Positions 34,624 through 43,188 of a stretch of DNA of 64,000 nt are shown here, in pieces; the stretch's first letter is position 1; each line of letters starts with the position of its first letter. The translations under genes and the position numbers were made by a program. Under the pieces are notes generated by a model. That model worked only from the letters and a program-made list of their open reading frames with translations, had not been told where the DNA came from and did not search any database. The DNA lies in contig JAWCLZ010000002.1 of NCBI GenBank assembly GCA_038850275.1, positions 61,997 through 125,996 of the forward strand, written 5' to 3'. Origin of the DNA: JAWCLZ01 sp038850275 (GTDB taxonomy: Archaea; Halobacteriota; JAWCLZ01).

Positions 34624-35488
34624 ATTCAAGTCTCCTCAGCAAGCACTTTGCACTTGCTTGCCAAAGTATAACTTGAATCCCTATCTAGGGCGCTGTGAGC
34701 ACGCTTGCATATATTGCTATAGCGTGAAATTCCCAAGTTTCAGGGGCAAGACTAGGCCTAGATTGAATCTTATTGATGATATTGAATCAATGGCTAGGAA
34801 TACCAAGCCCAAGCTACCTATTATGATCAGCGATGCCACTGATCCCTATCAACCGCTTGAGAAGCAATATGAGATCACGAGATATTGCTTGAAAGTGTTG
34901 ATAAAATATGGCTATCCCCTTTTGATTTTAACTAAATCTGATCTTATAACTCGCGATATTGATATTCTCAAGAGCGCTCGATGCATAGTTGGAATCACGA
35001 TTACAACTCTAGATGAAGAGCAAGCTAAGATGATTGAGCCAAATGCTCCATCACCTATCAAGCGCCTTGCAGCACTTGAAAAACTTACCGAGGCTGGCCT
35101 GCGTACCTTTGCAAGGATAGATCCAGTTATTCCTACTTTTAATGATCGCGAGGAAATGCTAGAGAAATTAATCAATGAAATTGCTATTGCTGGGGCTAAG
35201 CAAATAACTGTGAGTACCTTGAAACCAGTTCGAGGTTTTTTCACCTCACTTGCTAGAATTGATTTGGAGCTTTCAAAGCGCTTGCGCTCAATTTATGATC
35301 AAGGGGAGTGCATTCTTGGGTATAGATATTTACCAATTGAGATTCGCAGGAGTATTATTTTAAGGCTATATAGAATTGCCTCCAAGTTTAACCTAGCATT
35401 TGCATCTTGCAGAGAGGGTTTATCGCATTTGAATACTACTCTCTGCGATGGCTCAAGCGAGCTGCGGTTTATCGAAAAATATATTTAG
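34610..35488 (+). CDS. Radical SAM protein, SplB/Rv2578c-like
   Basis: 292 residues. The SAM 4Fe-4S motif is C29-x3-C33-x2-C36 (CEHACIYCYS). The DATDPYQPLEKQYEITR region and GITITT are typical of the small spore-photoproduct-lyase-related COG1533 family. No spore photoproduct lyase function is implied. The fact that it is next to an FeS/Fwd-like module is notable, but a functional link is unproven. It starts at ATG 34610 after a duplicated segment. Confidence 0.85.
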   Translation: MKLSRFKSPQQALCTCLPKYNLNPYLGRCEHACIYCYSVKFPSFRGKTRPRLNLIDDIESMARNTKPKLPIMISDATDPYQPLEKQYEITRYCLKVLIKYGYPLLILTKSDLITRDIDILKSARCIVGITITTLDEEQAKMIEPNAPSPIKRLAALEKLTEAGLRTFARIDPVIPTFNDREEMLEKLINEIAIAGAKQITVSTLKPVRGFFTSLARIDLELSKRLRSIYDQGECILGYRYLPIEIRRSIILRLYRIASKFNLAFASCREGLSHLNTTLCDGSSELRFIEKYI

Positions 35489-35522
35489 TTTGTTCGCTTA
35501 TATTCGAACAAATGTGATTAAT

Positions 35523-35984
35523 ATGGCAAGTCCAATGGAAGTCTTTCAACTCTTACCTAAAACAAACTGCAAGCTATGTGGAGAGCCAAGTTGCATGGCC
35601 TTTGCATTTAAACTCATCTCTAAAGAACATAAATTAGAGGACTGTCCCCCGCTTTACCAAGAGAAAAAATATGCTTCAAATAGAGAAAAACTTGAGGCAA
35701 TCTTCAAAAAAGTGGAGAAAGCAGTTGAAACAGGCTTGATAATTCACTCTGAAAAATGCTTTGGATGTGGAAACTGCGTTGTAGCTTGCCCTGTGAATGT
35801 AGCTGAGGACCCAACTGGCTCAGCTCTTGGTCTAGGGCCTAAAAACGATAAGGTAATATTGAAGGTAGTGAAAGGAGTTATTACCGCTAACAATGTTCAA
35901 AAATGCCGTAGATTTGGGCCAGATAGAATACTTTGCAATGGCTGCATCGTAACTTGTCCAAGCGAGGCAATTGAATTTGTTTAG
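35523..35984 (+). CDS. Polyferredoxin-like FeS protein of the Fwd-like module
   Basis: 153 residues from MASPMEVFQ. The N-terminal Fes-type domain has C16-x2-C19-x4-C24 and a Cys in EDCPP, as in CdhE/RnfB-type proteins. A 4Fe-4S ferredoxin motif, CFGCGNCVVACP, follows, then a second C-rich set (KCRRFG...LCNGCIVTCP). It would carry electrons in the cytoplasm. It is followed after 8 bp by the FwdB-like gene and lies on the same strand; it is a plausible electron partner for that subunit or for the canonical enzyme. A longer frame (start 35448) exists but overlaps the previous gene. Confidence 0.8.
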   Translation: MASPMEVFQLLPKTNCKLCGEPSCMAFAFKLISKEHKLEDCPPLYQEKKYASNREKLEAIFKKVEKAVETGLIIHSEKCFGCGNCVVACPVNVAEDPTGSALGLGPKNDKVILKVVKGVITANNVQKCRRFGPDRILCNGCIVTCPSEAIEFV

Positions 35985-35992
35985 GTGAGAAA

Positions 35993-37177
35993 GTGGCTCT
36001 CTGTCCAGTTTGCTCTTGCCTATGTGATGATATTGAAGTTGTGAAAAGTGCTAACAATATAGAAAGCTTGAGCAACGCGTGTAGAAGAGGCACAGCTTAC
36101 TTCTTAAACTTCAACGTTGATCGCCTAGAGCCAAGTATAGATGGTAAAAAAGTGGAGGTTGAGGAGAGCATAAAAAGTGCAATTACGCTGCTTAAAAATT
36201 CTAGAAAGGTATTGATCTATGGCCTAGCAAATGTAGATGATGAAGCGCAGAAAATAGCTTTTGAAATAGCAGATAAAATCCCCTCAATTCTAGGAGATTC
36301 CTCTGTTTATAGCTTTCTTGTCAAAAAGATTTTAGCACGCGAGATAAAAACTAATACCCTTGACTATGTGAGAGACCACGCGGATACAATTATCTATTGG
36401 GGCTCAGACCCAAGTAATTCCCACCCTCGCCATCTCTCGCGATATACCTATTATCCCAGAGGTAAATATAGACAGCGCGGTTGGGAGGAGGATAGATATT
36501 TAATTGGCATTGATGTTAGGGATTCCTCAACTTCTAAGATGTTCAAAAAATTTTTAAAGATCAAGCCAAGTGAAGATGTGGATTTGATAAAAGCATTGAT
36601 AATCTCCCTCAGCGGTAAAATTCCAAATACCACTTTAGATAAAAAAACAATTTTAGAGCTCACTAGCCAGCTTAAAAAAGCAAAACATGGCGTGATCTGC
36701 GCTGGATTTGGACTAGCGCAAGCGATATATAATAATCTCGAGCTCTTTAAGGAACTCCTTGCTAAGCTCAATGAAATTGGAGAATACATTGTAATTCCAA
36801 TGCTCGAAGGAGCCAATGCCTTTGGATTTGAAAAGCTGATGTATGAGAAAAAAATTGACTCCACACTTGAGCAACTCCATAGGGCAATTTTAAATAGCGA
36901 AGTAGACCTAGCGCTTATCATAAAGTCAGACCCAGTTTCAGAACTGCCCAATCCTCTTCAAAAAGCTCTCTTAAAGATCCCCTTGATTGCAATTGACTCC
37001 CGTAGGACTCTCACTTCAAGCAAGGCAAAGATTACAATACCAAGTGCAGCTGCAAGCATAGAGTTCAGCTGCTCCCTATATAGAATGGATGGAGTTATGG
37101 TAAGAGGCGAAAAACTATTAGACTCTAGAGCAATGAGTGACGCAGAGGTCTTGAGAAGATTAAGAGAAGGGATTTAA
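35993..37177 (+). CDS. FwdB-like protein lacking the metal-ligand Cys
   Basis: 394-residue homologue of formylmethanofuran dehydrogenase subunit B. All N-terminal FeS Cys of FwdB are kept (C4, C7, C9, C11, C30; CPVCSCLCDDI). The conserved IIYWG, HPRHLSRY and YPRG segments are present. In the canonical FwdB of this window the tungsten/molybdenum ligand context is C116-H117-G; here the aligned residues are Tyr106-Ser. It is also about 40 residues shorter. It starts at GTG 35993. It pairs with a FwdD-like gene one base downstream. It may be an electron-transfer or non-formylmethanofuran oxidoreductase, or a cofactor-carrying subunit with no protein ligand. No FwdA or FwdC companion lies in the module. 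Confidence 0.85.
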   Translation: MALCPVCSCLCDDIEVVKSANNIESLSNACRRGTAYFLNFNVDRLEPSIDGKKVEVEESIKSAITLLKNSRKVLIYGLANVDDEAQKIAFEIADKIPSILGDSSVYSFLVKKILAREIKTNTLDYVRDHADTIIYWGSDPSNSHPRHLSRYTYYPRGKYRQRGWEEDRYLIGIDVRDSSTSKMFKKFLKIKPSEDVDLIKALIISLSGKIPNTTLDKKTILELTSQLKKAKHGVICAGFGLAQAIYNNLELFKELLAKLNEIGEYIVIPMLEGANAFGFEKLMYEKKIDSTLEQLHRAILNSEVDLALIIKSDPVSELPNPLQKALLKIPLIAIDSRRTLTSSKAKITIPSAAASIEFSCSLYRMDGVMVRGEKLLDSRAMSDAEVLRRLREGI

Positions 37178-37178
37178 C

Positions 37179-37571
37179 ATGCCAATTAGCGAGTTCTTAA
37201 TACACCCGGAGCATGAATTAACTCTTATTTTATATAGAGATATCTTCGTGGATGAAGCCATGCTTAAGAATAGATTCTCAAGCGAGCTTAAGCAAGCAGC
37301 GGCGTTTATTAGGCTTGATGAAGTGGATATTAAAAAAATTGGATTGAGGGAAGGCGGCAATGCAAGGATAAGTGGTTCTTCAAAAACCATTGTTGCGAGG
37401 GTGATAAAGGATCAAAAGCCCCATCAAGGATATGCATATATGCCCCTGAGTCCATGGTCAAACTCACTCTTGCACTTCGATGGCAAAAATTTAGCAGCCA
37501 CGCGCGTGGCAAAGGTAAAAATATCCTACACCACGCTGCCTGTGACTGAGCTCAAAGAACTGCTAAGTTAA
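37179..37571 (+). CDS. FwdD-like molybdopterin-dinucleotide-binding protein
   Basis: 130 residues related to FwdD, the small subunit that completes the pterin cofactor site of formylmethanofuran dehydrogenase. The GLREGGNARIS barrel turn and MPLSPWSN motif match the canonical FwdD (FIPMGPWANKV). The N-terminal 60 residues are more diverged. It starts one base after the FwdB-like stop, so the two are co-translated and probably form a complex. If the pterin site is intact, the module still holds a molybdopterin/tungstopterin cofactor despite the lost ligand. Confidence 0.8.
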   Translation: MPISEFLIHPEHELTLILYRDIFVDEAMLKNRFSSELKQAAAFIRLDEVDIKKIGLREGGNARISGSSKTIVARVIKDQKPHQGYAYMPLSPWSNSLLHFDGKNLAATRVAKVKISYTTLPVTELKELLS

Positions 37572-37610
37572 ATTTTAGTTTTATATATTTCAAAAACAAA
37601 TTATTAGATA

Positions 37611-38738
37611 ATGAGGATATTTACCCAGTTAAGACCAGCGAAATGTGCGCTTTGTGGTGAGAGCTCGCTATTTATATCTGAGTTCTTAGGTGTTTGTGGT
37701 AACTGCATTAAAACTAAGTGGGATGAAAGCTTGCTCTATATTAAGAGGGCTCATAAAATAAGTAGAGAGCGATTCAACCTCCCCCTTGAGCCTCCGAGTA
37801 ATGGGGTTAGCTGTGATTTCTGCGTTAATAAATGCAAGATTCCACTAGGTGGAGTGGGATACTGCGGCTTAAGGATGAATGAAGGAGGAAGGCTAAAGCA
37901 CATAGCTGGCACACCGGAAATTGGAATACTGGAGTGGTATTACGATCCCCTTCCCACGAATTGCGTGGCAAATGAAATTTGCCCTGGATGTGCGGGCACT
38001 GGATATCCTAAGTATTCCTATTCGCAATATAAACCAGAATATGGCTATAAAAACCTCGCTGTATTCTACGGCGCTTGTACATTTAACTGCTTATTCTGCC
38101 AAAACTGGCATTATCGCTATCTCACTAATAAACGCGCACCTAGTTATTCAGCTAGAGAACTAGCAAGCAAGGTCGATCCTTTTACTTCTTGCATTTGCTA
38201 CTTCGGTGGAGATCCAACGCCTCAACTTCCCCACGCTATTCAAACATCTAAAATAGCTCTTGAGGAAAACAAGAATAAAATCCTTCGAATTTGCTTTGAA
38301 TCAAATGGTAGTATGTCGCGGTCTCTCTGCAAGCAAATCGCTGAGCTCTCGCTTACAAGTGGGGGTAATATAAAGTTTGATCTTAAAAGCTATGATGAAC
38401 ATTTGAACATCGCTCTATGTGGAGTTACCAACAAGCAAACTCTTGAGAATTTCCAATACCTTGCTGAATTTGGTAAGCAGCGCAGGGAGCCAAGGTTTTT
38501 AACCGCGAGTACATTATTGATACCTGGCTATATTGATGCAAGCGAGGTTGAACAACTCGCGAAGTTCATAGCATCTCTAGACCCAGAGATACCTTATTCT
38601 CTACTTGCTTTTTACCCTCAATTTTTCTTCACAAATCTCCCAACTACACCTAGGAAGCAAGCTGAGGAGTGCTTAGAAGTAGCGAGGAAAGCTGGGCTTA
38701 AAACTGTTTGGATAGGAAATATTCATCTACTTAGTTGA
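37611..38738 (+). CDS. AmrS-like radical SAM protein with N-terminal zinc-ribbon
   Basis: 375 residues. An N-terminal zinc-ribbon-like set (C12, C15, C29, C32) and a second Cys quartet (C68, C71, C75, C85) precede the radical SAM motif C156-x3-C160-x2-C163 followed by QNW. FGGDPTPQLPHA and FDLKSY are core motifs of the AmrS/PflA-like COG1180 family. It is a paralogue of the protein at 182-1216, with an extra N-terminal module. Its target is unknown. It is 39 bp behind the Fwd-like module on the same strand. Confidence 0.85.
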   Translation: MRIFTQLRPAKCALCGESSLFISEFLGVCGNCIKTKWDESLLYIKRAHKISRERFNLPLEPPSNGVSCDFCVNKCKIPLGGVGYCGLRMNEGGRLKHIAGTPEIGILEWYYDPLPTNCVANEICPGCAGTGYPKYSYSQYKPEYGYKNLAVFYGACTFNCLFCQNWHYRYLTNKRAPSYSARELASKVDPFTSCICYFGGDPTPQLPHAIQTSKIALEENKNKILRICFESNGSMSRSLCKQIAELSLTSGGNIKFDLKSYDEHLNIALCGVTNKQTLENFQYLAEFGKQRREPRFLTASTLLIPGYIDASEVEQLAKFIASLDPEIPYSLLAFYPQFFFTNLPTTPRKQAEECLEVARKAGLKTVWIGNIHLLS

Positions 38739-38761
38739 GAGATAAACAAAGAGGTGATTAA

Positions 38762-39676
38762 TTGGAGTCAGAGACCAAAAAATTGACTTACTCAGACTAT
38801 GTTGCTATCCTCGGAATGGGCTTTTTTCTTTTAATAGTGGAGTCCCTTGCATTATTTCTAGTGAGGCCTTTTCAAGAGAATAATATGCAGGTCTTTGAAG
38901 AACCAACGTCGATGTGGAATCCAGTTGCCTATATTTCAATAATCCTTTGCTTCACTATTTTCATATTAATAACCCTTCGATATGGGAAAAATTGGATGAT
39001 ACAAGCTTTCATTGGATTCGCGGTGGTAACTACGCTTTTAATAATCTTCGATGTCTTCACCTCAAGATTACTTCCAAATACAATAGCTTTCCCTATTGCT
39101 ATTGCACTCACGGTTTCCTCAACTGTGCTTCTCTATAAATACCCAGAGTGGTATGTTGTAGATACCATTGGTGTAGTGATAGGTGCAGGTGCAGCATCGC
39201 TATTTGGAATCTCCCTTGCAATAATCCCAACCATTGTTCTATTAATTACCCTCGCAGTTTACGATGCAATCTCAGTTTATAAAACCAAGCATATGATTAA
39301 ACTAGCTGAGGGGGTGCTTGCCCTTAAAATTCCAGTGTTACTCGTGATTCCTAAGAAGCGCAGTTTTTCCTATAGAAGACAAGCATCTCTAGGTAAAACT
39401 GGAGAGCGCGAGGCATATTTCATGGGCCTTGGGGATGCAGTTATACCTGCTATTTTAGTGGTATCAGCAAATGTTTTCATAGAAGAAGCCCCAGGGATAA
39501 TTGCAGCGATTAACTATCCAGCGCTTGGTGCAATGATTGGCTCGCTCATTGGTTTTTCAATGCTCATGACCTTCGTGGTCAAAGGCAAGCCTCAAGCTGG
39601 TTTGCCGTTGCTTAACACTGGTGCAATTTCAGGCTTCCTATTGGGGTGCTTTGCAAGTGGAATTATTCCCTTTTAA
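38762..39676 (+). CDS. Presenilin-type intramembrane aspartyl protease
   Basis: 304-residue multi-pass membrane protease of the archaeal presenilin/signal-peptide-peptidase homologue family (A22). Catalytic Asp residues are D168 in VYDAISVY and D225 in MGLGDAVIP (GxGD). The PAL-like motif appears as QAGLPLL. Both active-site Asp are present, so it should cleave within membranes. It starts at TTG 38762 and may be co-transcribed with the radical SAM gene upstream. The natural substrate in archaea is not known. Confidence 0.9.
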   Translation: MESETKKLTYSDYVAILGMGFFLLIVESLALFLVRPFQENNMQVFEEPTSMWNPVAYISIILCFTIFILITLRYGKNWMIQAFIGFAVVTTLLIIFDVFTSRLLPNTIAFPIAIALTVSSTVLLYKYPEWYVVDTIGVVIGAGAASLFGISLAIIPTIVLLITLAVYDAISVYKTKHMIKLAEGVLALKIPVLLVIPKKRSFSYRRQASLGKTGEREAYFMGLGDAVIPAILVVSANVFIEEAPGIIAAINYPALGAMIGSLIGFSMLMTFVVKGKPQAGLPLLNTGAISGFLLGCFASGIIPF

Positions 39677-39684
39677 GTTGATCA

Positions 39685-40647
39685 TTATATTTGGTTCGCC
39701 CTTTCTTGCTTTTGATTTATAAGCGCTGCTAATCTGCTTTTAACCTCCTCGATCCCTTCTCCAGTGAGGGAGGACATCTTGAGTTCAGCAATGCTTGGCG
39801 TTTTTTGAAGTAAATCAGCTTTATTTGCAACCACTAGCACTGGGACTGTGATGAGCTCTTTTAACTCAGTAAGGAGATTAAGCTGTGCCTCTAGGGTATA
39901 GCCGCAGGTTTCAGTGGGATCTATTATGAAGAGAATCACATCTCCCACGTGGCGAATGGCAGCTATCGCTTGTCTTTCAATTTGATTCCTCTGGCTAAGT
40001 GGGCGGTCAAGGAGGCCTGGGGTGTCTATTACTTGATAGCGTTTTTTGCCAATGTGAAAATGTCCAACCATTATTCCCTTAGTGGTGAAGGGATACTCAG
40101 CTATCAATGGCTTAGCGCTACTTACTCGCGCTACAAAACTTGATTTACCTACATTTGCATAGCCAGCGACTACGATGGTTGGCTCATCAGATATAGTTGG
40201 TATTCTCCGTAGTTTTTCCCTAGCTTCCGATAGAAACTCTAACTCAGCTTTAATATCGCTTATAACTGAGGCCATCCTCCCAAATGCTTGCCTCCTGAGT
40301 TTGGATGCATCTTCGCTCTCTTTTATTAAACCAATGTATTTGCGGGATAATTCCTTTATCTTCTTGGAAGCCCAGTTTACATTACATAGCGATTTCTTCA
40401 GCTTGTCAACTCCAACTAGGATATCCGCAAGTTCTCTATAGAAATCAGGTAGCTTATCCAAGCTCGGGAATTTCCTCACAACTAGGGATAGATTATCTGC
40501 GAGTATATTGCCAGCTGTTAATACACTTGCTCTCTCGGCATCACTTATAGAGGTTGAAATTTTTCCCTTCCTTGCTCTCGCTGCTCTTCTAAAAGCTTTA
40601 TCTATGAGTTCTTGAGCAAGTGGTATACTTGGTATTTGCTTGAACAT
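39685..40647 (-). CDS. nog1: Nog1-like GTPase
   Basis: 320-residue GTPase with an N-terminal helical domain (about 160 residues) typical of NOG1, then a G domain with G1 GYANVGKSSFV, G3 DTPGLLDRPL and G4 NKAD. Nog1 proteins assist large-subunit ribosome assembly. It is shorter than eukaryotic Nog1, as usual in archaea. The stop lies 9 bp from the convergent presenilin gene. Confidence 0.9.
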   Translation of the reverse strand: MFKQIPSIPLAQELIDKAFRRAARARKGKISTSISDAERASVLTAGNILADNLSLVVRKFPSLDKLPDFYRELADILVGVDKLKKSLCNVNWASKKIKELSRKYIGLIKESEDASKLRRQAFGRMASVISDIKAELEFLSEAREKLRRIPTISDEPTIVVAGYANVGKSSFVARVSSAKPLIAEYPFTTKGIMVGHFHIGKKRYQVIDTPGLLDRPLSQRNQIERQAIAAIRHVGDVILFIIDPTETCGYTLEAQLNLLTELKELITVPVLVVANKADLLQKTPSIAELKMSSLTGEGIEEVKSRLAALINQKQERANQI

Positions 40648-40721
40648 ATTCCCTATTCTATCTCATTTCCATCAGAAAGAAGAAATTAACTTAAAAATAT
40701 ATAAAAAATAATATAAAATAT

Positions 40722-41495
40722 TTACTTCTTCACATACAGCGTTCCTTTTCCATCTACTGATAAATCACCTGTGTACTTTAAATATTCTTTGCCATCTAAG
40801 ATCTCTATGCCTTCAAATTTGAATGCAGGCAGCATTTCTAAGACTTTTCCCTCAATTCTAATTTTACCTCCCTTCATCTCTCCACCTGGAATTGTGGCAT
40901 TGCCTTTTATTATTATCTCTCCACCACTCATGCTTAAACCAGCTAATATACCTGCGTTTCCATGGATTTCGATCTTACCCCCTGCCATTTTCTCGCCGCA
41001 GTAATCACCAGCATTGCCCTTGACTATAATCGTGCCCCCAGTCATTCCAGTCATCTCGCCGCGATATGCTGAGCCAATGTAATTACCTGCATCACCATTT
41101 ATTATTATCTCACCACCCCTCATCTCTCTTCCTACCCAAGCATCTGCGTTGCCATTCACAGAAATTGTGCCTCCACTCATGAAAGCTCCAAGGTGCATGT
41201 CGACATCGCCCTTGATTTCAATTCGACCTGCTGTCATTTTCTCCCCAATGCGTTTCACTCTTGGAACACTCCCATTTATCACCACGCAAGTATGCTCCAC
41301 TTGTCCTTGTCCCTCCACTTTCACCTCGAAGACATCTCCAATGGTTGCTGCTCTATTTCCAATGTAGATTGGGAGCGATTTGATTTCCTCAATTGTTTTC
41401 CCAGAGAAGTTCTCAGGCCTTATGGATTCAGCTTCTATTGAAATACTCCCAATTTCCTTAGGCGTTAATGTTACCACGAGGGTCATTGTACTCAC
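40722..41495 (-). CDS. fwdC: Formylmethanofuran dehydrogenase subunit C
   Basis: 257-residue subunit with the right-handed beta-helix built of repeated G-G-x-I-x-I/V-x-G motifs, like the glutamate synthase alpha C-terminal domain. Subunit C scaffolds the Fwd/Fmd complex. The start GTG 41495 overlaps the fwdA stop by 4 bp; ATG 41486 is an alternative. It is the last gene of the fwdDBAC operon. Confidence 0.95.
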   Translation of the reverse strand: MSTMTLVVTLTPKEIGSISIEAESIRPENFSGKTIEEIKSLPIYIGNRAATIGDVFEVKVEGQGQVEHTCVVINGSVPRVKRIGEKMTAGRIEIKGDVDMHLGAFMSGGTISVNGNADAWVGREMRGGEIIINGDAGNYIGSAYRGEMTGMTGGTIIVKGNAGDYCGEKMAGGKIEIHGNAGILAGLSMSGGEIIIKGNATIPGGEMKGGKIRIEGKVLEMLPAFKFEGIEILDGKEYLKYTGDLSVDGKGTLYVKK

Positions 41496-43186
41496 GCTCC
41501 CACTTTAATTTCATAAGGCTGAGTTAGATATTTCTCCTCAACTGGGTAGCGGGATAGTGTAACGGAGTAGTACTTCTGGAATTTCTTTGCAATATCCTTC
41601 TCCACTTCCTTCATTAATTCCTCTTCAACCTTTGGATTAGTCCAGAAAGTCTTGCCTTCAACTACCTTCACTATTTCTCCATCTTTAACCACTATTTCAC
41701 CGCCTTTTATGGTGTACTTCGCTCTTGCAAATGCCCTCTCGACCTCTTTATATTGCTTAGATGGATCTAGTTCTCTTGGCTTGATATCATATATAGCTAC
41801 ATCCCCATCTGCGCCTACACCAAGATGTCCTTTGCCATATTTCACAAGTCCCAATGATTTAGCTTGACCAGCTCTCGTTGTAATTGCAATTTCATTCCAA
41901 TCGAGCTCGCGATTTATTGAGGGTAATATTGCACGTTGATTGATTGCTGAGTGGCATTGCTTGATCATCTCCTCCCTATATTTAGCACTCATTAATAGTG
42001 CTATTATATTTGGATAGCCCGTGAATGGCCCGCCATTGGGGTGATCAGTTTGCATCATTACCTTCCATTGATCCTTTATTAAGAGATTAAGCTCAAGGCC
42101 AATTGCCCACTGTATAGCACCAACTGGACTCTTCGGGGAGTAATAAACAGGTATAATTCCAGCTCCAGTCTCAAGTTCAACGTCGTTGTTGCTCCACTTC
42201 CGCTTGGTTAAGACATATAAATTATACTCCATTGGTCCATCTGCGGTCATTGTAGTGGTATCACCAAAGATAACTGCTCCAGTGTCAATGGTTATATTAT
42301 CCGCTTTATTAACATAGTCGGCTATTGCATCTGCCTTTGAAGCAAAATCACGCCAACTAGTGCCTCCATAAGAATGGAATTGAGTATGCGTAGCGTGCAT
42401 GACTTGGCGTTCTCTATTCCTCATATCTTTTACAACATCATAGGTATCTAGGGTCACTGGGTAGTTACCAGGATGCCCCAAGCGATTGCAGTGTATGTGA
42501 ATAGAGTGGGGTAATCCTAAGAACTCATTTACCTCTGCTAGGCTTCTTATAATTTCAGCTGGGGTAACTCCAAAGTGGGGCGCTGGCTCGCGAATGCTAC
42601 TTACATTTTTACCCCATCCCCAAGCTTCCACTCCAGCTGGGTTAACGATTTTAACTCCATAGCCCTTAGTTGCCCTTAAAAGCCAAGCTACAAATGCAAT
42701 TAATTTTTCCTTCTGCCCAGTTCTTATGTATTCAAAAACACTCCAGTTATTGCCCATGAGAGTTAAAGCACCTTTATCAACCATTGGGATGTCCATTAAT
42801 TCTTCGTGGGTATGTCTAGCTGTTAAAGGCGGTTGAGCTGCCTCGAACACAGTGGTATAGCCCATTCTTGCATAGCGATAGCCAGTTGCAAATGTGGAGA
42901 CAACTGAATAGCCAGCTCCAGATCTCGTGATCAAAGTTCTAGGCTCAAGGCCTTTCCTGCCATCCTCAGGGCGCATGATTCTTCCAACATTAACCTTTCC
43001 ACCTGCGATGTGAGAGTGCATATCAACGCCGCCAGGCAATACTAAGCGCTCCTCCGCATCGATTACCTTTGGATTTTTAACTTTTTCAACGATCTTTCCA
43101 TCTTTTATCGCTATGTCTATCTTCTCGCCTTTTATATTGTTAATCGGGTCGTATACAATTCCATTTTTAATTAATAGCTCGCTCAT
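41492..43186 (-). CDS. fwdA: Formylmethanofuran dehydrogenase subunit A
   Basis: Amidohydrolase-type subunit (564 residues from ATG 43186, with AGGGGG just upstream) that moves formate onto or off methanofuran at a binuclear metal site. DMHSHIAGGKVN gives the HxH ligands, a Lys in the WGWGKN region can be the carbamylated bridge, then HIHCNRLGHPGNYP and MQTDHPNGGPFTG supply further ligands. It follows fwdB directly and is followed by fwdC. In the reverse direction the complex oxidises formylmethanofuran to CO2. Confidence 0.95.
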   Translation of the reverse strand: MSELLIKNGIVYDPINNIKGEKIDIAIKDGKIVEKVKNPKVIDAEERLVLPGGVDMHSHIAGGKVNVGRIMRPEDGRKGLEPRTLITRSGAGYSVVSTFATGYRYARMGYTTVFEAAQPPLTARHTHEELMDIPMVDKGALTLMGNNWSVFEYIRTGQKEKLIAFVAWLLRATKGYGVKIVNPAGVEAWGWGKNVSSIREPAPHFGVTPAEIIRSLAEVNEFLGLPHSIHIHCNRLGHPGNYPVTLDTYDVVKDMRNRERQVMHATHTQFHSYGGTSWRDFASKADAIADYVNKADNITIDTGAVIFGDTTTMTADGPMEYNLYVLTKRKWSNNDVELETGAGIIPVYYSPKSPVGAIQWAIGLELNLLIKDQWKVMMQTDHPNGGPFTGYPNIIALLMSAKYREEMIKQCHSAINQRAILPSINRELDWNEIAITTRAGQAKSLGLVKYGKGHLGVGADGDVAIYDIKPRELDPSKQYKEVERAFARAKYTIKGGEIVVKDGEIVKVVEGKTFWTNPKVEEELMKEVEKDIAKKFQKYYSVTLSRYPVEEKYLTQPYEIKVGA

Positions 43187-43188
43187 TT

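Noticed and set aside
36451..36951. 166-codon ORF antisense to the FwdB-like gene
   Set aside because: Composition is Ser/Leu-rich as expected for antisense of a coding gene; no ribosome-binding site or motif; the sense frame has clear FwdB homology.
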